From Arthrobacter dokdonellae (GTDB lineage Bacteria > Actinomycetota > Actinomycetes > Actinomycetales > Micrococcaceae), in the NCBI RefSeq assembly GCF_003268655.1, contig NZ_CP029642.1:620001-684000 (forward strand): a stretch of 64,000 nt of DNA, in the 5' to 3' direction. The notes beneath the pieces are model-generated. The model saw only the letters and a program-made list of their open reading frames with translations, ran no database searches and was not told the DNA's origin. Below, piece by piece: positions 56,038-64,000 of this stretch (position 1 is its first letter; the number at the start of each line of letters is the position of its first letter). A program made the position numbers and the translations under genes.

Positions 56038-56096
56038 AGTCTAGATCACACAACCGGGAAATATAAGTACGTCTAGAAGATATTTACTAAAATATC
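56038..56096 (-). promoter_or_regulatory. AT-rich upstream region of HNH gene with -10 and inverted repeat
   Basis: On the minus strand TAGACT (56038-56043) is six bases before the ATG. Further up, GATATTT (56079-56085) and AAATATC (56090-56096) form a perfect inverted repeat. The ~60 bases are far more AT-rich than the surroundings, as expected for an Lsr2 target or an acquired promoter. The rest of the gap to radA (56097-56196) shows only two copies of GGATCCGG. Confidence 0.45.
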
Positions 56097-56196
56097 CAGT
56101 TCGGATTCGGTTACCGGATCCGGTCAGCCTCACCGCATCGGATCCGGCCGGCTCCACGGGAAAGCCCGCCGGCCAGCTCCGCCGAGCTCGACCACC

Positions 56197-57594
56197 CTAG
56201 AGATGCAGCAGCAGCTCGGTTGCCTCGGCAATGTGCTCAATCTGCTTGACCGTGAAGTTCGGCGGTATGGTGCCCGGTCCCGCCGGGCTGAGGGGCACCA
56301 GCGCATGCGTGAAACCCAGCCTGGCCGCCTCTTGGATGCGCTGGTTGATGCCAGGCACGGGACGTACTTCCCCCGCCAGGCCCACCTCGCCGAACGCCAC
56401 CATCTTGTGATGCACGGGCCGGTTGATTTTGGCCGACGCGATGGCCAACGCCACGGCCAGGTCCATGGCGGGTTCGGTCAGTCGGGCCCCGCCCACAGTC
56501 GCCACATAACTGTCGTCGGCATCCAGGTGCAGGCCGGCACGCTGCTGCAGCACGGCCAACAGCATGCCCACCCGCGAGGAGTCGAGCCCGCTGACGGTCC
56601 TGCGCGGTTGCGATCCCATCGAGGTGGTCAGCAGGGACTGGACTTCAGCCAGCAGGGGCCGCCGGCCTTCCATCGTCACCGAAATGCAAGTGCCCGAGAC
56701 CGGCTGGCTGGTGCGGCTGGTAAACAGCCCGCTGGGATCGGCAAGCCCCTCGATGCCGTCGTCGGTCAGGTCAAAACAGCCGACCTCGTCCGTCTGCCCG
56801 TAGCGGTTCTTCACGGCCCGCAGCAGGCGCAGGCGCGAGTGGCGTTCGCCGTCGAACTGGCAGACCACGTCAACCAGGTGTTCGAGCAGGCGCGGGCCGG
56901 CGATGGAGCCATCCTTGGTCACGTGCCCGACGAGCAGGGTGGTCATGTTCAGGCGCTTGGCCGCGGCAATGAGCGAGGCCGCCACCTCGCGCACCTGGGA
57001 GACCCCGCCTGCGCTGCCATCCACCATGACGCTGCTAAACGTCTGCACCGAGTCCACGATTAACAGCGCCGGTTGTACAGCCTCCACCTGGCCCAGCGCC
57101 GTGCCCAGGTCCGTTTCGGCACCCAAATAGAGGGTGTCGGCGACGGCGCCAATGCGTTCGGCGCGCAGCTTCACCTGCGCCGCGGACTCCTCGCCCGTCA
57201 GATACAGCACCTTTTGCGGTTCGCGGCCATGTTCATTGCGGGCAAACTTTGCGGCGACGTCAAGCAGCAGCGTGGATTTGCCCACCCCTGGTTCGCCTGC
57301 CAGCAGGATGACGGCACCGGGCACCATGCCTCCGCCCAACACTCGGTCCAGCTCGGGCACCCCGGTCAGGTTGTGTGCCGCCTTGGACGCGTCCACCTCC
57401 GAGATCAGCTGGGCCGGGCGCACCACGGTGGTAGCCGCGGTAGTGCGTACCATGACCGTGCCGACCTCCTCAAGCGTGCCCCACTCCTGGCATTCGCCGC
57501 AGCGCCCTACCCACTTCACGGCAGTCCAACCACATTCGGTGCACCGGAAGTTTTGACCGGTGGATTTGGGCGCCTTGGTTGTCTTTGTTGCCAT
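56197..57594 (-). CDS. radA: DNA repair protein RadA (Sms)
   Basis: 465 residues. A zinc finger C18-C21-C32-C35 is followed by the RecA-like core with Walker A GEPGVGKS (100-107), the RadA motif KNRYGQTDEVG (KNRFG in most; Phe to Tyr here) and a C-terminal Lon-like domain (VGGARLTEPAMDLAVALAIAS). It drives branch migration during recombination. The start ATG has TAGGGT six bases before it and no Shine-Dalgarno. Normally the upstream partner of disA; here followed by the HNH gene. Confidence 0.95.
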   Translation of the reverse strand: MATKTTKAPKSTGQNFRCTECGWTAVKWVGRCGECQEWGTLEEVGTVMVRTTAATTVVRPAQLISEVDASKAAHNLTGVPELDRVLGGGMVPGAVILLAGEPGVGKSTLLLDVAAKFARNEHGREPQKVLYLTGEESAAQVKLRAERIGAVADTLYLGAETDLGTALGQVEAVQPALLIVDSVQTFSSVMVDGSAGGVSQVREVAASLIAAAKRLNMTTLLVGHVTKDGSIAGPRLLEHLVDVVCQFDGERHSRLRLLRAVKNRYGQTDEVGCFDLTDDGIEGLADPSGLFTSRTSQPVSGTCISVTMEGRRPLLAEVQSLLTTSMGSQPRRTVSGLDSSRVGMLLAVLQQRAGLHLDADDSYVATVGGARLTEPAMDLAVALAIASAKINRPVHHKMVAFGEVGLAGEVRPVPGINQRIQEAARLGFTHALVPLSPAGPGTIPPNFTVKQIEHIAEATELLLHL

Positions 57595-57657
57595 GGAACA
57601 ACCCTAGCGCCGGCCACCGACACGCGGCGCCCGTGGGGCGGTGGGGGGTGTGGACAA

Positions 57658-58785
57658 CTACAGTTTGGGGAGCAGTGAGCGGGCGTCCGCCGGATCCATT
57701 TTTGCCGTCTCCAGCAGGTCCACCATGAGCGTGCGGAAAAGCAGCACCAGCGCTTCCCCCTCCATGCGCGTGATTTCCAGCGTGCCGGGGTGCAGCCGGG
57801 TGGCGATGTCGGCGAGGGCGTCGCGGGCATGGCTCAGGGAGGCCTTGCTGGGGCCCGACGGCGGGTGGGCAAGCGCCGCTCCCAACTCGTCGAGGGCGGA
57901 GGCAGAGTCGCCCAGCACCTCTGCCAGATGCATGCTGCCGGCATCGGAAAGTGCGGCATTGGTGATGGCGCTTGCCAGCCTGCGCGCCAGCACCCGGCTG
58001 GAGCGCATCGCGTAGTCCACACGTTCCATGAGTCGTGACATCCCCTCCACCTCTTCCAGGTGGCGCCGGTAGAGGGGGGAAAGACGCGCGATTTCGACGG
58101 CACCGTGCAGGCCCTGGCGCATTGAGTCGATGCGGGGCTGCTGGCTGCGGGCCCGGACCAAGGCATGCCATGCCGTGGTGGAATCGTTGTAGGACAGCGC
58201 GGACGCGCACTCTCGCAGCACGAGTGAAAGCTCACCCAGCATGACCTTCAGGTCGCTTTTGGGTGCCCTGCGCGGATCGCGCGGCACCAGTAGGGTGGCG
58301 GCCAGCGCAAAGCAGCCGCCCACAACGGCGTCGATGCTGCGGGTGAATGGCCCGCCGGCGGGGACGGGGAGCAGAACCACCAACAGGGACTGGAGGGCGA
58401 GCTGGGTGGTGAAAATGGCGCCCGAATCAAGGAACCGGGCCAGCAGAATGGACAGGAAAACCACCAGGGCCGCCTGCCAGATGCCCGAGCCCAGCCAGGT
58501 CAGCAGGGTGTCGCCAAGCACGATTCCAATGGTGCATCCCAGCCCGACCTCCATGACGCGCCGCAGCCTTGGATCCCGGGAGAAGCCCAGTGCGATGATG
58601 GCGCTGGTGGCCGCAAACAGCGGTCCCTGGTGGCCCAGGACCAGTGACGAAAAGTAGTAGGCGCCCACTGCGCAGATGGTGATCAACAGCGCCTGAAGGA
58701 CGGAATTCGCGCTGCGCCGGAGACCAAGCCGGGCACGCGTCTTGACGAAGGTGAGGGTCCTGGCGGGCCGGTCCAGCTCGGGCAT
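57658..58785 (-). CDS. FUSC-family / aromatic acid exporter-like membrane protein
   Basis: 375 residues. Six N-terminal hydrophobic helices (LQALLITICAVGAYYFSSLVLG onward, with LGCTIGIVLGDTLLTWLG) form one FUSC-type bundle, then ~200 mostly helical cytoplasmic residues with REC...LSYNDSTTAWHAL. Half-size FUSC/YgaE-like proteins are thought to export aromatic or other small acids; direct evidence is scarce. The ATG at 58785 is chosen because TAGACT lies seven bases before it; an upstream extension has no support. Confidence 0.75.
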   Translation of the reverse strand: MPELDRPARTLTFVKTRARLGLRRSANSVLQALLITICAVGAYYFSSLVLGHQGPLFAATSAIIALGFSRDPRLRRVMEVGLGCTIGIVLGDTLLTWLGSGIWQAALVVFLSILLARFLDSGAIFTTQLALQSLLVVLLPVPAGGPFTRSIDAVVGGCFALAATLLVPRDPRRAPKSDLKVMLGELSLVLRECASALSYNDSTTAWHALVRARSQQPRIDSMRQGLHGAVEIARLSPLYRRHLEEVEGMSRLMERVDYAMRSSRVLARRLASAITNAALSDAGSMHLAEVLGDSASALDELGAALAHPPSGPSKASLSHARDALADIATRLHPGTLEITRMEGEALVLLFRTLMVDLLETAKMDPADARSLLPKL

Positions 58786-58830
58786 GGGAACCAGTCTATG
58801 CGGGATGGCGGTCCCCGTGTCGCAAGTACA

Positions 58831-58883
58831 AGGGGGGCCGCCCACTGCTCTCCGCCCCGGGCGGAGGGCCGTGGGTGGCCCCT
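58831..58883 (-). terminator. Terminator after the MarR gene
   Basis: A long interrupted stem: AGGGGGGCCGCCCAC (58831-58845) pairs with GTGGGTGGCCCCT (58871-58883), with an inner CTCCGCCC/GGGCGGAG stem. It follows the stop of the MarR gene on the minus strand and fills the gap to the FUSC gene. Confidence 0.65.
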
Positions 58884-58888
58884 GCGAA

Positions 58889-59374
58889 TCACTCGGTGCT
58901 TGTGTTTAACCGGTCCAACAGGTCGGCGAAACGCCGGACTTCGCCCGCGTCCCACGCCGAGAGCCTGTCATAGAGGACCCTGCGGGCCTGCGACTGGGTA
59001 TCGTCGAAGCGGGTTCGGGCCTCCCCTGTCATGGCGACGAGATGGGCGCGCCCGTCGCTGGGATCCGGGGTGCGCTCGACCAGGCCGAGGGCCTCAAGCT
59101 GCTTGATGGTCCGGCTCATTGCCGCCTTGTCCGCATCAACGTTGTGCGCCAGGGCCACCTGCTGGATGGGTCCGGACTGGGAGAGGATTGTCAGCACCTT
59201 AAAGCCCATCGGCTGCAGCTCGGGGTGGATGGCTGCCGCCCGGCTGAGGATGCTTTTGCGGGTCTTGACGATCATGATCCCAAACTGCTTTTCAACGTCC
59301 CGGATGGCCTCCTGCAATGCCGGGTCGGCGGCGTCCGCGGACGGCAGTGCAAAGGGGTCGCTCATGCAATCCAT
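58889..59374 (-). CDS. MarR-family transcriptional regulator
   Basis: 161 residues with a MarR winged helix: FKVLTILSQSGPIQQVALAHN, recognition helix VDADKAAMSRTIKQLEALGLVERTPD and the wing DPSDGRAHLVAMT. It is the second gene after a 14-helix drug exporter; its ATG lies one base after that gene's stop, with GGAG five bases upstream, so translation is coupled. It should repress the exporter and itself by binding the palindrome over the exporter promoter, released by a small hydrophobic or phenolic ligand. Confidence 0.9.
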   Translation of the reverse strand: MDCMSDPFALPSADAADPALQEAIRDVEKQFGIMIVKTRKSILSRAAAIHPELQPMGFKVLTILSQSGPIQQVALAHNVDADKAAMSRTIKQLEALGLVERTPDPSDGRAHLVAMTGEARTRFDDTQSQARRVLYDRLSAWDAGEVRRFADLLDRLNTSTE

Positions 59375-59375
59375 G

Positions 59376-61091
59376 TTAGCTCCGCCCGACGGGCTGCGCG
59401 CCGGTCTCAAGGCCCGGCGTCACGGCAACCAGAGCCTCGCTGACATCGGCAAGGGTGTGCTCGGCGTTTTCCAGATCCCGGTGGCCGGTGGCAGCGGCGT
59501 CGCTCTTCTCGCGCTGGTCGCGGGTCTGCGTGCTCAGTTCCAGGTTGGGCAGGAAGGCCACCGCCAGGATTGTCAGGATGCTCAGCGGGGCGGCGACCAT
59601 GAAAACGAAGGCCACCGAATCGCCGTAGCTGGATTCAACGATGGTCCGGACGGAATCCGGCAGGCCGTGGACTGCAGGAATGCTTCCGCTGGCCAGGGCG
59701 GAGGCAAGTTCCTTGCCCTGTGTGCCAAGTGCCGCAATGGCTGACTGCAGTTCGGCCGCCTTGCCGCCGAGCAGGTCCACGACCTTGGTTGCCATGAGCG
59801 CACCGAGGACCGAGACGCCGATGGTGCCGCCGAGGGACCGGAAGAAGGCGATGCCGGAACTTGCGACGCCGATCTCGGCCGGGGTGACGGCGTTTTGCAC
59901 AATAAGGACCAGGTTCTGCATGACCATGCCCAGGCCGGCGCCAAGGAGGAACATGTACACGGAGACCAGGACGAAGTTGGTGTCGTAGTGGATCGTGCCC
60001 AGGAGGTAGAGGCCCAGCAGCTGGAGGATCGAACCGGCGACCATGATCGTCTTCCACTTGCCGTGCTTGGAGATCAGCGCGCCGGCAATGGTGGAGATGA
60101 TGAGCAGGCCGGCCATCATGGGGATGGTCATCAGCCCGGACTGGGTCGCGTTGGCGCCGCGCGCCAGCTGCATGTATTGGGCCAGGAAGACGGAGGTGCC
60201 GAACATTGACACGCCCACGGAGATTGAGGCGACGACGGAGAGGGTGAAGGTCCGGTTCCTGAACATGGTCAGCGGGATGATCGGCTCGGAAGCCTTCAGT
60301 TCCACGATGACGAAGGCAAGCAGTGCGGCGGCCGCGGCGGCGACCATCAGCGCGGTGGTGGTGCTGGCCCACTCAAACTGGTTTCCGGCCAGGGACACCC
60401 AGATCAGCAGCAGCGACACGCCGGCCGAGAGCAGGATGATCCCGGCGTAGTCGATGCTGACCCTGCGCTTTGCCTGCACAGGCAGGTGCAGCGTCTTTTG
60501 GATCAGGATGATGGCAATGGCCGCGAAGGGCAGCGCCACGAAGAAGTTCCAGCGCCAGTTGATGGCGTCGGTGATGAAGCCGCCGATCAGCGGGCCGCCC
60601 ACGGTGCCCAGGGCCATGACGGCACCGAACAGGCCCATGTACTTGCCGCGTTCACGCGGGGAGATGATGTCCGCCATGACGATTTGGCTCAAGGCTGTCA
60701 GTCCGCCGGCGCCCAGGCCCTGGAAGACGCGCATGGTGATGAGCATCGAGGTGTCCTGTGAGAAGCCGGCAATGGCGGAGGCCACGACAAAGACCACCAG
60801 CGAAAGCTGCAGCAGCACCTTGCGGTTGGAGAGGTCGGCGAGCTTGCCCCAGATCGGGGTTGAAATGGTGGTGGCCAGCAGAGTCGCGGTCACGACCCAC
60901 GTGTAGGCGGCCTGGTCTCCGTGCAGGTCGGAGAGGATGACGGGAAGCGAGGTGGAGACCACGGTGCCGGCGAGGATGGAGACGAACATGCCCATCAGCA
61001 GGCCGGTCAGCGACTGGATCACCTGGCGGTGGGTCATGCCGGAGTCGGACAGGGCGCGGTCCGGCCGTGTCGGCTTGGTTATTTGTGACAA
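59376..61091 (-). CDS. DHA2 (14-helix) MFS multidrug exporter, EmrB/QacA type
   Basis: 571 residues. MFS motif A is seen as GKLADLSNRKVLL and the antiporter motif C as GAVMALGTVGGPLIGGFI, with MRVFQGLGAGGL between. The family's large extracytoplasmic loop lies near the end (AAELQSAIAALGTQGKELA). It exports drugs or lipophilic compounds with proton exchange. The TTG at 61091 is chosen because GGAG lies six bases upstream; a longer frame to 61268 runs across the promoter. Forms an operon with the MarR gene. Confidence 0.88.
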   Translation of the reverse strand: MSQITKPTRPDRALSDSGMTHRQVIQSLTGLLMGMFVSILAGTVVSTSLPVILSDLHGDQAAYTWVVTATLLATTISTPIWGKLADLSNRKVLLQLSLVVFVVASAIAGFSQDTSMLITMRVFQGLGAGGLTALSQIVMADIISPRERGKYMGLFGAVMALGTVGGPLIGGFITDAINWRWNFFVALPFAAIAIILIQKTLHLPVQAKRRVSIDYAGIILLSAGVSLLLIWVSLAGNQFEWASTTTALMVAAAAAALLAFVIVELKASEPIIPLTMFRNRTFTLSVVASISVGVSMFGTSVFLAQYMQLARGANATQSGLMTIPMMAGLLIISTIAGALISKHGKWKTIMVAGSILQLLGLYLLGTIHYDTNFVLVSVYMFLLGAGLGMVMQNLVLIVQNAVTPAEIGVASSGIAFFRSLGGTIGVSVLGALMATKVVDLLGGKAAELQSAIAALGTQGKELASALASGSIPAVHGLPDSVRTIVESSYGDSVAFVFMVAAPLSILTILAVAFLPNLELSTQTRDQREKSDAAATGHRDLENAEHTLADVSEALVAVTPGLETGAQPVGRS

Positions 61092-61131
61092 AAGGGCTCC
61101 AGGGAATAGTGAAAGCGGTTGATTAATGACA

Positions 61132-61163
61132 ACTATATTGAAATGGTTGCCAAATTGCAACCA
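61132..61163 (-). promoter_or_regulatory. Exporter-marR promoter with overlapping MarR operator
   Basis: On the minus strand TTGCAA (61155-61160), a 17-base spacer and TATAGT (61132-61137) form a good sigma-70-type promoter. TGGTTGC-CAAATT-GCAACCA (61144-61163) is an inverted repeat with perfect 7-base arms that covers the -35 and spacer. A MarR dimer here would block RNA polymerase. Confidence 0.75.
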
Positions 61164-61229
61164 GTTTCGGTGTGAGCCGTGTCTCCCGATGGCGGCGTCG
61201 GGAATGCCAGAACCAAGAATCCCATCAGC

Positions 61230-61251
61230 GTTCACCCTGCGTTCATTTGGG
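61230..61251 (+). promoter_or_regulatory. PHO-box-like direct repeat upstream of pstS
   Basis: GTTCACCCTGC (61230-61240) followed directly by GTTCATTTGGG (61241-61251) matches the actinobacterial PhoP direct repeat unit (GTTCACC-N4). A weaker third unit, GTGGACCGTCG, follows. It lies 78 bases before the pstS start. Confidence 0.75.
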
Positions 61252-61328
61252 GTGGACCGTCGCGTCACCTGGCGCCCGTAGCTTCAAGGGGTAAGGAACC
61301 CCAGATACCCATCGAAGAGGTAAATCGC

Positions 61329-62444
61329 GTGAAGGCACTACACATAGCTCGGGTGGCAGCAGTTCTCACCGTCGGCGCGCTCGCCCTGACTGCCTGCGGC
61401 ACGGACAACGCCGTGACACCCGGCGCGGGCGGCACAACCGCTGGACCCGGAGCATCCGTCACCGGGACGCTGACGGGCACCGGCGCCACCTCCATCTCCG
61501 CCGCCATGGATGCCTGGAAGGCCGGCTTCGAGTCCGCCAACGCCGGTGCCACGGTCCAGTACTCGCCTGAAGGCTCCGGTGCGGGCCGGAAGGCGTTGAT
61601 CGCCGGTGCGGTGCAGTTTGCCGGTTCGGACGCCTACATGAAGGACGCGGAACTCGCCAGCGCGAAGGCCAAGTGCGGCCCCGACGGCGCCATCGACGTC
61701 CCGTGGTACATCTCCCCGATCGCTGTTGCGTTCAACGTCCCCGGCGTGAAGGACCTCAAGCTCGACGCCGGCACCGTCGCCAGGATCTTCCGCGGCGAGA
61801 TCAAGAACTGGAACGATCCCGCCATCAAGGCGTCGAACCCGTCCGCAGCCCTTCCGGACCTGGCGATCACGCCTGTGCACCGTTCGGACAACTCGGGCAC
61901 CACCGAAAACTTCACGGACTACCTGGCGCAGGCGGCCAAGTCGGTCTGGACCGACGCCAAGTCCGGCGACTGGCCCTCCGCGCTGCCGGGCGAGAACGCC
62001 AAGGGCACCTCCGGCGTCGTCAAGACAGTGGCCGAGACCGCCGGCGCCGTCACGTATGCCGACGACTCGGCCGTCACCGGCGACCTCGGCAAGGCCGAGC
62101 TGAAAGTTGGCGACGCGTACGTTCCCGTCACCGCCGAGGCCGCAGCCAAGGCGGTCGACCAGGCCAAGCCCGTGGCGGGGCGCTCCGCCAACGACCTCTC
62201 GCTGAAGCTGGACCGCACCACCACCGTGGCCGGCGCCTACCCGGCCGTCCTGGTTTCCTACGGCGTGTTCTGCGCCCACTACCCGGACGCCAAGACCGTT
62301 GACCTGGTGAAGGCCTTCGGCAATTTCGTGGTCGGCGACGCCGGACAGAAGGCTGCCGCCGACGCCGCCAAGAGCGCCCCGCTGTCCGCCGCGCTCGCCG
62401 CCAAGGCAAAGGCCTCGATCGACTCCATCACCGTTGCCAAGTAG
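61329..62444 (+). CDS. pstS: Phosphate ABC transporter substrate-binding lipoprotein
   Basis: 371 residues. The signal peptide ends in the lipobox LTAC with Cys23 as lipid anchor. Phosphate-binding loops of PstS are seen: TGTGATSISAAM, SPEGSGAGRKALI, FAGSDAYM and HRSDNSGTTENFTDYL. It captures phosphate outside the membrane for PstCAB. The GTG at 61329 has AGAGG eight bases upstream; longer frames are excluded by the signal peptide. First gene of the pst operon under a PHO-box-like repeat. Confidence 0.95.
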   Translation: MKALHIARVAAVLTVGALALTACGTDNAVTPGAGGTTAGPGASVTGTLTGTGATSISAAMDAWKAGFESANAGATVQYSPEGSGAGRKALIAGAVQFAGSDAYMKDAELASAKAKCGPDGAIDVPWYISPIAVAFNVPGVKDLKLDAGTVARIFRGEIKNWNDPAIKASNPSAALPDLAITPVHRSDNSGTTENFTDYLAQAAKSVWTDAKSGDWPSALPGENAKGTSGVVKTVAETAGAVTYADDSAVTGDLGKAELKVGDAYVPVTAEAAAKAVDQAKPVAGRSANDLSLKLDRTTTVAGAYPAVLVSYGVFCAHYPDAKTVDLVKAFGNFVVGDAGQKAAADAAKSAPLSAALAAKAKASIDSITVAK

Positions 62445-62474
62445 GCAGCGACAAGCAACGTAGAAGGTACTAGT

Positions 62475-63422
62475 TTGTCCACCATCAAGCCCGCACCCAA
62501 GGCGAGGACACGGCAGGCCGGCTCCGGCCGCACAGGAGACAAGGTGTTCTCCGCCGCTGCGCTCGGCGCCGGCGTGCTGATCGTCGTCGTGCTGTTTGCC
62601 GTCGCCATGTTCCTGGTCATCCAGGCCCTGCCGACCTTCAGCGCCGCGCCCGCCGACATCACCGGAGGCAGGGGGTTCGCCTCCTACATCCTTCCCATAG
62701 TCGTCGGAACCCTGATTGCAGCGGCCATTGCGCTGGTCATCGCCACGCCGGTGGGGATTGCGGTGGCGTTGTTCATCTCGCACTACGCACCGCGCGGGAT
62801 GGCACGCGGGCTGGGCTATGTGGTGGACCTGCTCGCCGCCATTCCCTCGGTCATCTATGGTGCGTGGGGCGCCACGTTTCTGGCGTCCCAGCTGAAGGTG
62901 CCGTACCAGTGGCTGGCGGACAACCTTGGCTGGATCCCGATCTTTGCCGGACCCGCGTCCGGCACGGGCAAGACCATCCTGACGGCCGGCATTGTGCTGG
63001 CAGTCATGGTCCTGCCCATCATTGCGTCCCTGGCCCGTGAAATCTTCCTCCAGGCGCCCATGCTGCACCAGGAAGCGGCGTTGGCACTGGGAGCCACCCG
63101 GTGGGAAATGATTCGGATGGCCGTGCTTCCCTTTGCCCGCGGCGGCATTATCAGCGCCGTCATGCTGGGCCTGGGACGGGCCCTGGGCGAAACCATGGCC
63201 GTGGCCCTGGTGCTCTCCTCCGGGCCGTTGATCGCGTCGTTGATCCGCTCCGGCAACCAGACCATCGCCGCCGAGATCGCCCTTAATTTCCCCGAGGCGT
63301 TTGGGCTGCGCCTGCATGAACTCATCGCAGCGGGTCTGGTCCTGTTCCTCATCACCCTGCTGGTGAACATGGTGGCCCGCTGGATCATCAGCCGCCACAA
63401 AGAATTCTCGGGAGCCAACTGA
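62475..63422 (+). CDS. pstC: Phosphate ABC transporter permease
   Basis: 315 residues, six membrane helices. The ABC-permease EAA-type loop is EAALALGATRWEMIRMAVLPFARGG, which docks onto PstB. IPSVIYGAWG is a PstC landmark. The TTG start at 62475 has GAAGG seven bases upstream. The last base of its stop is the first base of pstA. Confidence 0.94.
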   Translation: MSTIKPAPKARTRQAGSGRTGDKVFSAAALGAGVLIVVVLFAVAMFLVIQALPTFSAAPADITGGRGFASYILPIVVGTLIAAAIALVIATPVGIAVALFISHYAPRGMARGLGYVVDLLAAIPSVIYGAWGATFLASQLKVPYQWLADNLGWIPIFAGPASGTGKTILTAGIVLAVMVLPIIASLAREIFLQAPMLHQEAALALGATRWEMIRMAVLPFARGGIISAVMLGLGRALGETMAVALVLSSGPLIASLIRSGNQTIAAEIALNFPEAFGLRLHELIAAGLVLFLITLLVNMVARWIISRHKEFSGAN

Positions 63423-64000
63423 TGGCGACGCTCATGACCGAACGGAAACATTCCGCCCTGACCCGCGGGCGGCTGCCCAAGTACACGCCCTACGTGATTG
63501 CCGGGTCAGCCATTGTGGTGGCCGCAGCCCTCATGGCCCTCGTCGGCTTCAACGTCTTTGGCTGGGCTGTGCTCTCCGCGGTGCTGTTTGCCGCGGGCAA
63601 TGTGGCGGGCACCGCCGTCGTCGAAGGACGCCGCAAGGCCACGGACAGGCTGGCCACCTCCCTGGTGGTGGGCGCGTTCCTGGTGGCCCTGCTGCCGCTG
63701 GTCTCCGTGATCTGGACGGTTTTGGTCAACGGCATACCCGGTCTGTTGAGCCCCGGTTTCCTCGGCACGTCCATGAAGGGCGTCACCGGCGCCATTGACA
63801 ACGCCTCGGTGGCCAACCACACGCCCGTCCTGGGCGGCGTCTACCACGCGCTGCTGGGCTCTGTGCTGATCACCTTGTGGGCGTCGGTGATTTCCGTGCC
63901 CGTGGGCCTGCTGACGGCCATCTACCTGGTCGAATACAGTGCGGACAACAAGTTTTCCAAGGTCATCACCTTCCTGGTGGACGTCATGACCGGCATACCC
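63422..64000 (+). CDS. pstA: Phosphate ABC transporter permease, N-terminal part (cut by window edge)
   Basis: 193 codons are visible and the frame is open at the right edge. It starts MATLMTERKHSALTRG, then hydrophobic helices, with the PstA-like ISVPVGLLTAIYLVEYS and VITFLVDVMTGIP at the end of the window. It has two extra N-terminal helices before the usual core. It should pair with PstC; pstB is expected just beyond the edge. Confidence 0.92.
   Translation, partial: MATLMTERKHSALTRGRLPKYTPYVIAGSAIVVAAALMALVGFNVFGWAVLSAVLFAAGNVAGTAVVEGRRKATDRLATSLVVGAFLVALLPLVSVIWTVLVNGIPGLLSPGFLGTSMKGVTGAIDNASVANHTPVLGGVYHALLGSVLITLWASVISVPVGLLTAIYLVEYSADNKFSKVITFLVDVMTGIP

Overview
The window is a dense, very GC-rich stretch of actinobacterial chromosome. 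Gene content and order point to a member of the Micrococcaceae (Arthrobacter in the broad sense). The main signs are an Lsr2 nucleoid protein, the run folE-folP-folB-folK-DUF3180-PH-PH-DUF2520-panC, the run lysS-small membrane protein-lsr2-clpC-short argA, the mutY/disA/radA neighbourhood, DUF222-HNH and DUF2342 family proteins, and many GTG or TTG starts. I saw no rRNA, tRNA, CRISPR array, transposase or phage module.

Layout. 1-6.1 kb is accessory: the end of a LysR regulator, a quinone-oxidoreductase-like enzyme, a decayed catabolic locus (an FAD/2Fe-2S oxidoreductase remnant joined to the tail of an aldehyde dehydrogenase), a bile-acid-symporter-type carrier and a stand-alone RelA/SpoT-type alarmone synthetase. 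6.2-15.9 kb holds sugar and glycerate kinases, a YbhB protein, a HAD phosphatase, a glycerophosphodiesterase, a uracil/xanthine permease, a CmtR-like metal sensor divergent from a CDF metal exporter, phosphoglucomutase and a DUF4190 protein. 16-24.9 kb holds a POT peptide transporter, rhodanese, prephenate dehydratase, a lipid kinase, serS, a HAD phosphatase preceded by a PHO-box-like repeat, pyrophosphatase and a PBP4-type carboxypeptidase. 25-37.6 kb is the conserved block DUF2342-tilS-hpt-ftsH-folEPBK-DUF3180-PH-PH-DUF2520-panC, with many stop/start overlaps.

37.7-42.3 kb is an accessory nucleoside-use unit between panC and lysS: nucleoside hydrolase, MFS carrier and ribokinase with 4-nt overlaps, divergent from a LacI regulator with two palindromic operators between them. 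42.4-50.4 kb carries lysS, lsr2, clpC, argA and a PTS-type dihydroxyacetone kinase (dhaKLM). 50.5-57.6 kb carries mutY, a membrane-anchored repeat protein, disA and radA, with a large DUF222-HNH gene between radA and disA. 57.7-64 kb carries a FUSC-type membrane protein, a MarR-regulated drug exporter and the start of pstSCA, cut by the right edge.

Two features cut across the window. First, about a dozen genes have a TANNNT hexamer six or seven bases before the start codon and no Shine-Dalgarno, which predicts leaderless transcripts. Second, most junctions between convergent genes carry an inverted repeat. These fall into small families: a roughly 60-bp palindrome present three times, a 17-bp unit present as two 31-bp-spaced pairs, and stems followed by GTCGYGCYTTAAG.
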